Virus record (IMG/VR): IMGVR_UViG_3300009503_000707
Coordinates: 1-23,831 of that record
Length of the DNA: 23,831 bases
Strand: one strand, 5' to 3'
Origin: a virus
Shown: positions 15,403 through 21,469 of the stretch, piece by piece
Numbering within the stretch: the stretch's first letter is position 1
Layout of the letters: every line of letters starts with the position of its first letter
Program-made: the position numbers and the translations under genes
The notes under the pieces: generated by a model
What the model was told of the DNA's origin: nothing
Databases searched by the model: none
Seen by the model: only the letters and a program-made list of their open reading frames with translations

Positions 15403-16500
15403 ATGAACTGGCAAAAAGAAATGAGCAAGTTTAAGGGGGAGCTTCTCATCGAAACCGCAAACATCAAACCAATGTGCATCAAGATTGGTTTGTTTGGCGA
15501 AATTGGCTCCGGTAAATCAACAAGCGCCGCGATTACAGCCATTGCACTTGCGGATGAAAAAAGTCCAATCGGCTTCATTGACGGCGAAGCGTCAAGGGGG
15601 CCTATTGCCGTGGATTTGGCCTGCGAATTGGCGGCCAATTATTACGGCAAACCCAAGGATTCGTTCAAGAGCCGATTCAAATTCATTCACATCGGGCCGC
15701 CCTTCCATCCGTTGCGTGTTGTTGCTGCCGGCAATCTTTTGGTCGAATCAGGTTGCAGCGTCATAATTTATGACATATTGACGCAGGCATGGGATTCAGC
15801 GGGGGGCTACCTCGACTTGAAGGAAGAAAAGATTGATGAGATGACCGGCGGGCGCGAAGAACTTCGCGACCGTTACCTTCAAGCAGCGGCCGCGCATGTA
15901 AAACCATTCACACACACCAAACTGGTTCATCACGTTGAGCAGTTGGGAGTGAATGCCGTTTTGGTTTTTCAAGCGAAACGTAAATGGAATCCGACGACCA
16001 AAAAGTTGTCGGATTACGATACCCCGATTCAGGAAAGTGGCATAACGCGAACGGCTATTGCGGTGGGGCGCGTTTATGCGAAGGACGAAAACGGATTTGC
16101 GCAGGGGGGCTTTTGCCAGTTCGTGGGGGTTCCTGGCTGCACCAAATACACCCACCCTGCGCTATTAAAACTTTTGCCGAACGACGAACAATTGTCGTTC
16201 AAGCATATTGAAGCCGTGAAGAAATGGGTTCAAAACCCCAATTTCGATGTTGCTCAGGAAAAACCCGCCAGCACTCCCCAAGTTCAGCCTGAATCACCCG
16301 TAATGAACGATGAAAAGAAGCAGTTGATGGCCAAGCTTTGGAAGATGTGTGCAAATATTCGGGGGCCGGAGAAAAACTGGCTGAAAGTGGAGGAGTTCTT
16401 GGTGAAGAACAAAATCACCGATAAAAAGGTGGTGAATTTGACAGTTGAAGAATTGAAAGTTGTAATTGATAAAACCGACATCATTTTAAACGAAAACTAA
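15403..16500 (+). CDS. Sak4-like RecA-fold ATPase (recombination)
   Basis: A 365-residue ATPase of the phage AAA_24/Sak4 type. Walker A is GEIGSGKST at residues 32-40 and Walker B is SVIIYD with Asp124. A following beta strand, VLVFQAKRK (about 200), has the position of a RecA-type sensor. Such proteins act as single-strand annealing or recombination ATPases and usually pair with an exonuclease, as here (the PD-(D/E)XK gene one base downstream). The core ends near residue 285. A charged linker follows, then a small C-terminal helical domain (about 305-365) with WKMCANIRG and LKVEEFLVKNK. ATG 15403 was chosen because it leaves a complete core; ATG 15421 is an alternative, and the longer TTG-started version is unlikely. 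The ribosome site is weak. Confidence 0.78.
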   Translation: MNWQKEMSKFKGELLIETANIKPMCIKIGLFGEIGSGKSTSAAITAIALADEKSPIGFIDGEASRGPIAVDLACELAANYYGKPKDSFKSRFKFIHIGPPFHPLRVVAAGNLLVESGCSVIIYDILTQAWDSAGGYLDLKEEKIDEMTGGREELRDRYLQAAAAHVKPFTHTKLVHHVEQLGVNAVLVFQAKRKWNPTTKKLSDYDTPIQESGITRTAIAVGRVYAKDENGFAQGGFCQFVGVPGCTKYTHPALLKLLPNDEQLSFKHIEAVKKWVQNPNFDVAQEKPASTPQVQPESPVMNDEKKQLMAKLWKMCANIRGPEKNWLKVEEFLVKNKITDKKVVNLTVEELKVVIDKTDIILNEN

Positions 16501-16501
16501 A

Positions 16502-17536
16502 ATGGAAAACGAAAGACCAAATCCATTCGTAAAAGCCCGTATTGTCGGGCGCAATGTTGAAACGGCCAAGTATCTTGCCTTTGGCAACAAGCATCGCAAG
16601 GGCACAAGGCGGTTTGTAATGAGCCGCACGGAGTTGATGAAATTCTGGCAATGCCCTGCGAAATGGCTGAAAAGCCAACCGCCAGAGCCAACCAAAAGCC
16701 AAGCATACGGCACCCAAATTGATACCGCATGGTTTCATGGCAAAAACGCTTTTTTCATCGCGCCGGCAAAGTATGTTGATTCCAAAACAAGCGAAGAAAA
16801 GGAGTGGGATTGGCGCTCAAAAGAACGCGCTGCATTGCGTGACAAGGCTTTGGCTGAAGGCAAAATCCCGCTCAAAGCCGATGAATGGGCCGAAATTGAA
16901 AAGGCGCTGGCCGCCCTGCACGCAGATAAAGACATCAGGCAATTGCGCCGCGAATCCAATTGCCAGGTCATGATTGTGGGCACTTATCATGATAAAAACA
17001 CGGGCATCAACGTGCCCGTCAAAACCTTGATTGACCTCGCGCCGCGCAACAGTTCAAGGTACAAAAACAGTCTCGCTGATTTAAAAACAACAAGCTTCGC
17101 AAGGCTGGATTACTGGCAACGGGAGATTTTCAAATACAATTACCATGTTCAAGCCGCCATGGAGTTGGACATGTGGAACGCGGCGACCGGCCAGGAGCGC
17201 GATTCATTTCTGCATGTGATTCAGGAAAACACTCCGCCATATCAAACGGCCAAGCGGTTATTATCCGCCGAATTCATTCTGATGGGTTGGGACATTTACG
17301 TGTCGGCGCTTTCTCTTTATTGCCTGTGCCTGAAAACCAACGACTGGCCAGACTACGATTTGGGTTGCCAGGTTTTGAATGGCTGGACGCTTGTTCAACC
17401 CGTATTAGAGCCGGCCAACTGGCATTACGAAAAGCAATGCGTTGCCTATTCAAAGTGGCTTTCAATTTTAAACCAAATCAAAAACGTGGAAAATGATTTG
17501 GGCATCGCTGAAACATCTGATGACGTACCTGTATGA
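16502..17536 (+). CDS. PD-(D/E)XK exonuclease (recombination, exoVIII-like)
   Basis: A 344-residue protein with the marks of a phage PD-(D/E)XK exonuclease. SRTELMKFWQCPAKW (41-55) opens the nuclease, and the GTQID motif at 70-74 follows. The catalytic acidic residue is D178 in TLIDLAPR. D193 and K195 lie in LADLKTT, the D-x-K motif, and YHVQAAM at 214-220 carries the usual Gln after the active site. These features match the DUF3799/exodeoxyribonuclease VIII-like group that resects duplex ends. It would produce single strands for the ATPase just upstream to anneal. The ATG is one base after the upstream stop and has no ribosome site, so coupling is likely. It ends with ATGA overlap into the next gene. 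The His usual in the first motif is replaced by Asp74. Confidence 0.76.
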   Translation: MENERPNPFVKARIVGRNVETAKYLAFGNKHRKGTRRFVMSRTELMKFWQCPAKWLKSQPPEPTKSQAYGTQIDTAWFHGKNAFFIAPAKYVDSKTSEEKEWDWRSKERAALRDKALAEGKIPLKADEWAEIEKALAALHADKDIRQLRRESNCQVMIVGTYHDKNTGINVPVKTLIDLAPRNSSRYKNSLADLKTTSFARLDYWQREIFKYNYHVQAAMELDMWNAATGQERDSFLHVIQENTPPYQTAKRLLSAEFILMGWDIYVSALSLYCLCLKTNDWPDYDLGCQVLNGWTLVQPVLEPANWHYEKQCVAYSKWLSILNQIKNVENDLGIAETSDDVPV

Positions 17537-18138
17537 AAACAGACGAAAGCTTGATGACAATTTCATTAAACACCGCCAAAAAACTTGAGGAGTTGCGGGA
17601 ATTGGCCGAGCGAATGTTGAGGGTCATGGATTATTACGCTTGGATTGCCGAAAAGCCCGGCGAAATAGCCCATGCCCTAGATATTTTAAAAGAGAAAGAG
17701 AAGGTTGACAAATATCTGGCAGAAGCCGGCGAAATTCTCGAAAAATACCGCAACATTGAATTGACAGGATTCAAGGTTCTGAAAAGGAACAAATTCGGCG
17801 CTCTTATATCCTGCCATGTGCCGCCTGAACAAGGCGGGTGCATTTATTCAGTAGGAAAGATTGTTTATCCGGATGAAGGCTGTGGGCCTTTGAGTGTTTT
17901 CGCAACAATCAGGGCGGCAGCTTTTTACTCGTACAGGATTGAAGGGACAACGGTTTGGTCTTGCAAATTCAAACCATCCCCCATCAACAGGGTGTGGACG
18001 AAACAATTGCCAACCTGCCTTTATGATTGTTTGCCATGCGAGACGGCTCTGGCTGATTGGGTCATGATAACTGAGGAGGTTTCTCCAGATTTGATTGCCA
18101 GAATAATGGAAAACCAATTTAAGATTGATGCACGTTGA
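17533..18138 (+). CDS. Paralogue family member A with helical N-terminus
   Basis: The first of five tandem paralogues, 201 residues. Residues 1 to about 75 are a helical, coiled-coil-like extension (KKLEELRELAERMLRVMD, VDKYLAEAGEILEKYR). The family core (about 78-195) starts at GFKVLKR. It continues with GGCIYSVGKI, the signature GCGPLSVF, an alanine-rich helix, CKFKPSP, VW, and finally ALADWVMITEEVSPD. The family is not one I can name, although similar 'GYKVV ... GPL.VF' proteins occur in metagenomic phages. Two features recur in all members: the CGPL-VF motif and a final A(D)-V-LTEEVS(D/P)D helix. Its ATG overlaps the exonuclease stop (ATGA). Some cysteines may bind metal, but they are not spaced like a zinc finger. 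Function unknown. Confidence 0.65.
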   Translation: MKTDESLMTISLNTAKKLEELRELAERMLRVMDYYAWIAEKPGEIAHALDILKEKEKVDKYLAEAGEILEKYRNIELTGFKVLKRNKFGALISCHVPPEQGGCIYSVGKIVYPDEGCGPLSVFATIRAAAFYSYRIEGTTVWSCKFKPSPINRVWTKQLPTCLYDCLPCETALADWVMITEEVSPDLIARIMENQFKIDAR

Positions 18139-18536
18139 AATTGAAAAAGCATTCAACAACGCTACAACATGAAAAGAATGCCGACTGGGTTGACGGTTAT
18201 AAAGTGGTGCGCATTTTCTGGGATGGCAGAATGGCTTCGTCAGCCGTTAATAGATTCCTGGGCGGCATAATTTATCAAGAGGGCACCATTATCGTCCCCA
18301 AGGAGGGTTGCGGGCCAATTTGTGTTTTCAAAAGGTTGAAGGACGCCCTGCGCTTCAAAACGCAGCCCGAAGAAATTATCATGCGATGCAAATTTTTGCC
18401 GTCGAAAAAGAAATCCGTATGGGTCAAAGGCGACGCCTGGTGTATAAAACAGCGCCTTTGTGAATTGGCAAGAGGAACCGTGCTTGCTGACGCGGTCAAG
18501 CTTTTAGGAAAGGTGAGAAAAAAAATTAAAAAATAA
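18135..18536 (+). CDS. Paralogue family member B (TTG start likely)
   Basis: The second paralogue, about 133 residues. It has the core without the long helical extension: DGYKVVRIFWDG, GGIIYQEGTI, EGCGPICVF, MRCKFLPSKKKSVW and GTVLADAVKLLGKV, ending in a Lys-rich tail. No in-frame ATG precedes the core. The best start is a TTG whose TTGA overlaps the stop of member A, in the way ATGA does elsewhere in this operon; a second TTG six bases on is possible. Either this is a genuine TTG start or a frameshift separates it from an ATG in another frame at 18169. The last 15 residues are rich in lysine where other members have the EVSDDEI helix, so the C-terminus looks degraded or replaced. Confidence 0.58.
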   Translation: MKLKKHSTTLQHEKNADWVDGYKVVRIFWDGRMASSAVNRFLGGIIYQEGTIIVPKEGCGPICVFKRLKDALRFKTQPEEIIMRCKFLPSKKKSVWVKGDAWCIKQRLCELARGTVLADAVKLLGKVRKKIKK

Positions 18537-18550
18537 AGGAGGAAAATAAA

Positions 18551-19090
18551 ATGAATACAATATTGAATAACGAAAACCACTGGCGCCTGATGTGTCTAGA
18601 ACGAATAGCTGCATTAGAGACGCTACCAATAAATACTCTGAGCAAAGCAAAGACTGACCTTTGCATTACCCGTAAAGCAATGGATAGGGTTTCCAACATC
18701 CTGCAGTATTATTATAACCTGTGGATTGATGGGTATAAGGTTGTGCGCAAGCTCGATAATGGGAAACTAGTCTCATCGGAAATCAAAGAGGCTCTCGCAA
18801 TGCGCACCTACAAAATACATGAAATCACGGAGCAGCACCCCAACTATGGGCCGTTTACGGTATTTACTACATTGAAGGCGGCGGCGTGCTATGCTTATGG
18901 CAATCCCGCACTGCATGTCTTCACTTGCCGATATCGCATATCAGCCGCGACGGCTGTGTGGATTCAAGACGGGCCGTCAACCGAGCTAGCGCGGCTCTCG
19001 AAATGGACTGCGCTGGCAAGAGAAGTGCAACTCGTGGCCCAGGTATCGCAAGAGGATATTGATAGGGCGCTAAGGGATACCACGATGTGA
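18551..19090 (+). CDS. Paralogue family member C, divergent, with N-terminal extension
   Basis: The third paralogue, 179 residues, with the strongest ribosome site in the window (AAAGGAGG, about 8 bases before ATG). Residues 1 to about 57 are helical (HWRLMCLERIAALETLPI) and unlike the extension of member A. The core starts at DGYKVVRKLDNG and keeps GPFTVF (Cys replaced by Tyr before GP), the Ala-rich helix, CRYRIS, AVW and a final TALAREVQLVAQVSQEDI helix. It is the most divergent member, and its third-base choices (CTA, CTC, GCG, AGA) look less like its neighbours, so it may have come from another phage or evolved faster. It follows member B after a 14-base gap and precedes member D by eight bases. 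Confidence 0.62.
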   Translation: MNTILNNENHWRLMCLERIAALETLPINTLSKAKTDLCITRKAMDRVSNILQYYYNLWIDGYKVVRKLDNGKLVSSEIKEALAMRTYKIHEITEQHPNYGPFTVFTTLKAAACYAYGNPALHVFTCRYRISAATAVWIQDGPSTELARLSKWTALAREVQLVAQVSQEDIDRALRDTTM

Positions 19091-19098
19091 AAGGGGTT

Positions 19099-19482
19099 AT
19101 GACAAAAAGAAAACGCAATTGGAAAGACGGTTACAAGGTGGTTTTGGTTTCAAGGAGCGGCGAATTGCTATCCGCGACCATCGGGAAAGCTGACGGCGGC
19201 TGCGTCACATACTGCCCCGGTGTTGAAACAGTGCCATTGCCGAAATGCGGCCCATTGTGCGTGTTCACCTCATTTGAATACGCGGACAAATTCAGGGGAA
19301 TACCACATCAAATCTGGAGATGTAAATATAAACCAACTCAAAAAACCTGTGTTTGGCTTTCTGATTTATTAACGGCCTTATCCATTGAGGACTTACCGGA
19401 TGGGACTGCCTTGGCTGATGCAGTCGTGCTCACTGAAAAAGTGAGCGACGATGAAATCCAAAAAGCAAAGGAGGAGCTATGA
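19099..19482 (+). CDS. Paralogue family member D
   Basis: The fourth paralogue, 127 residues from ATG 19099. AAGGGG lies just before it, and this start is preferred to an upstream GTG at 19087. It is close to a minimal family core: NWKDGYKVVLVSRSGELL, GGCVTYCPGV, KCGPLCVF, RCKYKPTQKTCVW and GTALADAVVLTEKVSDDEI. It has more cysteines than the other members (GGC, YC, KCGPLC, RC, TCV). It overlaps member E by ATGA, and its final helix ends in KAKEEL. With E it forms the most similar pair of the five, so a recent duplication of D/E is plausible. No signal peptide, membrane helix or known catalytic motif is visible; function unknown. Confidence 0.66.
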   Translation: MTKRKRNWKDGYKVVLVSRSGELLSATIGKADGGCVTYCPGVETVPLPKCGPLCVFTSFEYADKFRGIPHQIWRCKYKPTQKTCVWLSDLLTALSIEDLPDGTALADAVVLTEKVSDDEIQKAKEEL

Positions 19483-19865
19483 ACATATATCCTGAATGGC
19501 GCGACGGATACAAAATAGTGTCCCCGAAACGAGATGGACTATATTCCGACATTCAAAGTGATGGCAGGGGAGGGATAAAATATGAATTGGGCAAAATCAC
19601 CATGCCAAAACAAGATTGTGGGCCACTCTGTGTATTCGCAGAAATGGAGGATTTAGTCAGATACCTTGATGGCAACCCCGTGATATATGGCCGCAGGATT
19701 CACCATTGCAAATTCATCAAATCGCAATTGGAAGCGGTATGGTATAATCCCAATAGAAAAATGCCTTTGCGCGACCTTCCCGCGGGCACAGTGCTGGCTG
19801 ATGCAGTCATATTGACCGAAGAAGTAAGCGACGACGAAATCAAAAAAACAGTGGAAGAAATATGA
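19479..19865 (+). CDS. Paralogue family member E
   Basis: The fifth paralogue, 128 residues, with ATG overlapping the stop of member D and a GGAGGAG site just upstream. The core is complete: EWRDGYKIVSPKRDG, GGIKYELGKI, DCGPLCVFAEMEDLVRYL, HHCKFIKSQLEAVW and LPAGTVLADAVILTEEVSDDEI. The C-terminal 25 residues are nearly the same as in member D. It is followed by the zinc-finger gene, again through an ATGA overlap. The whole block from exonuclease to VRR-NUC therefore forms one translationally coupled chain with two small gaps. The family role is not evident; placement among DNA-processing genes suggests a replication, recombination or host-takeover function, but this is inference. Confidence 0.66.
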   Translation: MNIYPEWRDGYKIVSPKRDGLYSDIQSDGRGGIKYELGKITMPKQDCGPLCVFAEMEDLVRYLDGNPVIYGRRIHHCKFIKSQLEAVWYNPNRKMPLRDLPAGTVLADAVILTEEVSDDEIKKTVEEI

Positions 19866-20065
19866 ACACCGATTATAATTTGCCTGACGGCGTCACCAGC
19901 AGCAACCCAGAATTTTCCAGAGACACAATCTGCCGCTGCCGCATTTGCGGGCGGGCGTTCCGATATGACCCCATGGAGGAAGCCGGCATCTGTGGATGCT
20001 GCCAGCGGCGCGAGGACATTGAGGATGACGTGCCGGACGACGGGCCGAAGGGGCGCGAACCATGA
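19862..20065 (+). CDS. Small zinc-finger protein
   Basis: A 67-residue protein starting with ATGA overlap on member E. It contains CRCRICG, about 16 residues, then CGCCQRR: two pairs of cysteines (C-x2-C type) forming a zinc ribbon. The C-terminus is acidic and Pro-rich (EDIEDDVPDDGPKGREP). There is no other domain. Ribbon proteins of this size are common in phages and often bind nucleic acid or protein, but the sequence does not reveal a specific target. It lies directly before the VRR-NUC nuclease, which overlaps it by ATGA, so the two may work together. Confidence 0.68.
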   Translation: MNTDYNLPDGVTSSNPEFSRDTICRCRICGRAFRYDPMEEAGICGCCQRREDIEDDVPDDGPKGREP

Positions 20066-20430
20066 GGCTTGAGGACATCAAACCAAGTGAATCGGTTAAA
20101 CGCCGCAACCCCGAAATTTTCGGTGTGCAGAAAATGCCGGGAAAACCGACGCGGGAACGTGATTTGCACAATCAGATTGCTGACTACTGCCGCAAAGCTG
20201 GCTGGCTTTTCTTTCACGGCTCGACGGCGCACAGGACGCATCGCACCCTGGGCGAGCCTGACTTTGTGATTTTTCCGGGCCGCGGGCGTGTCCTGCTCAT
20301 CGAATGCAAATCGGCAACCGGCAAACTGCGACCGGAGCAGCAGGCGGTGTTGGCTTATGCGCGCAAAAACGAATATGCGGCCTATGTGGTGCGTTCTTTT
20401 GATGAATTTTTGCAAATTGTTACATTATGA
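20062..20430 (+). CDS. VRR-NUC domain nuclease
   Basis: A 122-residue protein with the VRR-NUC (PD-(D/E)XK) fold. A basic N-terminus leads into helix RERDLHNQIADYCRKAGW (31-48). The motif GEPDFV (64-69) supplies the first catalytic Asp (D67), ECKSATG (81-87) supplies Glu81 and Lys83, and Gln93-Gln94 in LRPEQQ follow. The rest, LAYARKNEYAAYVVRSFDEF, matches the family C-terminus. Such enzymes act on branched or structured DNA and are typical of phage replication/recombination loci. The length is normal for stand-alone family members. Its start overlaps the zinc-finger stop (ATGA). It is the last gene before the regulatory gap and a terminator-like hairpin. Confidence 0.85.
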   Translation: MRLEDIKPSESVKRRNPEIFGVQKMPGKPTRERDLHNQIADYCRKAGWLFFHGSTAHRTHRTLGEPDFVIFPGRGRVLLIECKSATGKLRPEQQAVLAYARKNEYAAYVVRSFDEFLQIVTL

Positions 20431-20457
20431 GTTACTTTTCATCGGCTGGCACGACTG

Positions 20458-20483
20458 GGCCACGGAACGTCGTGGCCGCTTTT
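20458..20483 (+). terminator. Intrinsic terminator candidate
   Basis: GGCCACG (20458-20464) pairs with CGTGGCC (20471-20477) around the six-base loop GAACGT. A GC and then four T follow (20480-20483). It lies 28 bases after the VRR-NUC stop, so it would end transcription of the first part of the early operon. The T-tract is short, and partial read-through is likely. Confidence 0.45.
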
Positions 20484-20489
20484 CCGTGT

Positions 20490-20518
20490 GGTTGTTTGGT
20501 TGTTTGTTCGGTTGTTTG
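20490..20518. repeat. Three GGTTGTTTG repeats
   Basis: GGTTGTTTG occurs at 20490-20498, 20498-20506 and 20510-20518. The extended form GTTGTTTGGTT matches the reverse complement of the initiator iteron (GTTGCTTGATG) at 8 of 11 positions. These could be weaker binding sites for the initiator upstream of its own gene, a common autoregulatory set-up. The link is inference. Confidence 0.5.
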
Positions 20519-20545
20519 GTCTTTGCGATGGGTTAACAACCCTCC

Positions 20546-20564
20546 TGACAAACGATTCTTGTCA
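20546..20564. promoter_or_regulatory. Operator-like dyad upstream of initiator
   Basis: TGACAA (20546-20551) and TTGTCA (20559-20564) form a perfect inverted repeat with a seven-base spacer, 19 bases in all. That size and symmetry suit a dimeric helix-turn-helix repressor. It lies 56 bases before the initiator start. No direct evidence of binding exists. Confidence 0.38.
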
Positions 20565-20620
20565 CAATCCCGCCTCAAATCTGCCAGCCGATTAACTTTT
20601 CAAAGAATGGGAATTGCAAA

Positions 20621-21469
20621 ATGAACGCTGAGCGAGAAAAAAATTCCCCGGCCAGCGAAGACACGGGGGCAACCATGAACCCGATGGAAGATACATCGGA
20701 TTCATTGGATTGTCAAGGGTGGTTCAAGGCGATGCGCAATCCTGATGCATTCGAATTGGGAGCCATGAATCCGAATGCGCTTTGGCTGCTCTATGTGATT
20801 GCCTATCGAGCAAACTGGCATGGCGGCTTCAACAGGCATGGCTTGCAAAAGGGTGAAGCTTTTATCGGCGACTGGAAAAAACTCGGTCTAACCAGGCAAC
20901 AATACAGAACTGCTCTCATGCAACTGACAAAATTCAATTTTGCAACCATCAGAACAACCAACAAAGGAACCATCGCAAGGCTTTCAGACACAAGGTGTTT
21001 TGATATTAACGACACTGCAAAAAACCAACAAATCAACCATCAAGCAACCATCAAGCAACCATCAAGCAACCATCAAGCAACCACTAACGAAGAATATAAG
21101 AATGATAAGAATGAAAAGAATTATAAGAAAGAAAATACCAAAGAAAGAATTTCCGTTGAACGCGATGGTTTGCCAGAAACACCTCAAGCCGCTCGAAACT
21201 TTTGCGGTGCCGTAGGGTGCCCCGCTGACTTTGCGGAATTTGTCTGGCACAAGGCGAACTCTATGGGGTGGGTTGGCCCCAACGGCCAGCCGATTACGAA
21301 TTTCCAATCCTATCTGGCCGTTCAATGGCGGTATGAGCAGGAACGGTTAAATCGCAATCGTGCTTTAAGCAATGGGCCAAAGAGCAACAGGGAAATCACC
21401 GAGCCGAATTACCAGGAGGATTTTTGGGCTGGAACACCCTTTGAAAAAAAGAAACAACAAAAAACATGA
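20621..21469 (+). CDS. Replication initiator (lambda O-like layout)
   Basis: A 282-residue protein with three parts. Residues about 48-130 are a winged-helix DNA-binding domain (MNPNALWLLYVIAYRANW, LTRQQYRTALMQLTKF, then a wing). Residues 137-178 are low in complexity (NHQATIKQPSS repeats, then KNDKNEKNYKKEN) and are encoded by the tandem DNA repeats of the presumed origin. Residues about 195-245 form a C-terminal domain (AEFVWHKANSMGWVG, then PITNFQSYLAVQWRYEQ) like that of phage initiators that contact the helicase or its loader. This is the O-protein layout: DNA-binding domain, origin, and partner-binding domain within one gene. It is followed through ATGA overlap by a DnaC-like loader. 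No primase or helicase gene was seen here, so host helicase use is likely. Confidence 0.75.
   Translation: MNAEREKNSPASEDTGATMNPMEDTSDSLDCQGWFKAMRNPDAFELGAMNPNALWLLYVIAYRANWHGGFNRHGLQKGEAFIGDWKKLGLTRQQYRTALMQLTKFNFATIRTTNKGTIARLSDTRCFDINDTAKNQQINHQATIKQPSSNHQATTNEEYKNDKNEKNYKKENTKERISVERDGLPETPQAARNFCGAVGCPADFAEFVWHKANSMGWVGPNGQPITNFQSYLAVQWRYEQERLNRNRALSNGPKSNREITEPNYQEDFWAGTPFEKKKQQKT
21038..21081. repeat. Four perfect 11-bp tandem repeats (iterons)
   Basis: The unit CATCAAGCAAC occurs four times without mismatch at 21038-21048, 21049-21059, 21060-21070 and 21071-21081. The period of 11 bp places every copy on about the same face of the helix. Because 11 is not a multiple of three, the protein repeat is 11 residues long (33 bp). 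They lie inside the initiator gene, so they are good candidates for its binding sites in a replication origin. Confidence 0.85.
21096..21131. repeat. AT-rich 9-bp repeats beside iterons (possible unwinding element)
   Basis: Four tandem 9-mers follow the iterons after 14 bases: ATAAGAATG twice (21096-21104, 21105-21113), AAAAGAATT (21114-21122) and ATAAGAAAG (21123-21131). The region from 21091 to about 21150 is purine-rich on the plus strand and very poor in G+C. Iterons next to an AT-rich, strand-asymmetric stretch are the form of the lambda origin, where this part melts first. Confidence 0.65.

Larger units (their letters stand above)
20431..20620. promoter_or_regulatory. Regulatory gap before the replication initiator
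   Basis: This 190-base gap has no convincing gene. It holds, in order, a terminator-like hairpin, three GGTTGTTTG repeats, a small palindrome GGGTTAACAACCC (20530-20542) and a 19-base dyad TGACAA-N7-TTGTCA (20546-20564). Together these suggest a break in the early operon and separate control of the initiator. The ribosome site of the initiator (GGGA, 8 bases before ATG) is at its right end. No good -10/-35 pair was seen by eye. An open frame of 65 codons spans it but has an atypical Cys/Arg/Ser-rich composition. Confidence 0.5.

Noticed and set aside
20427-20624. 65-codon ORF overlapping VRR-NUC by ATGA at its start and the initiator by ATGA at its end
   Set aside because: The overlaps are tempting, but the product is rich in Cys, Ser, Arg and Trp in an unusual pattern, there is no ribosome site, and the DNA holds a terminator-like hairpin, repeats and a dyad. 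I treat it as regulatory DNA, with some doubt.
21038-21081. Short tandem repeats as a CRISPR array
   Set aside because: The units are 11 bp with no spacers between them and lie inside a coding gene, so they are iterons rather than CRISPR.
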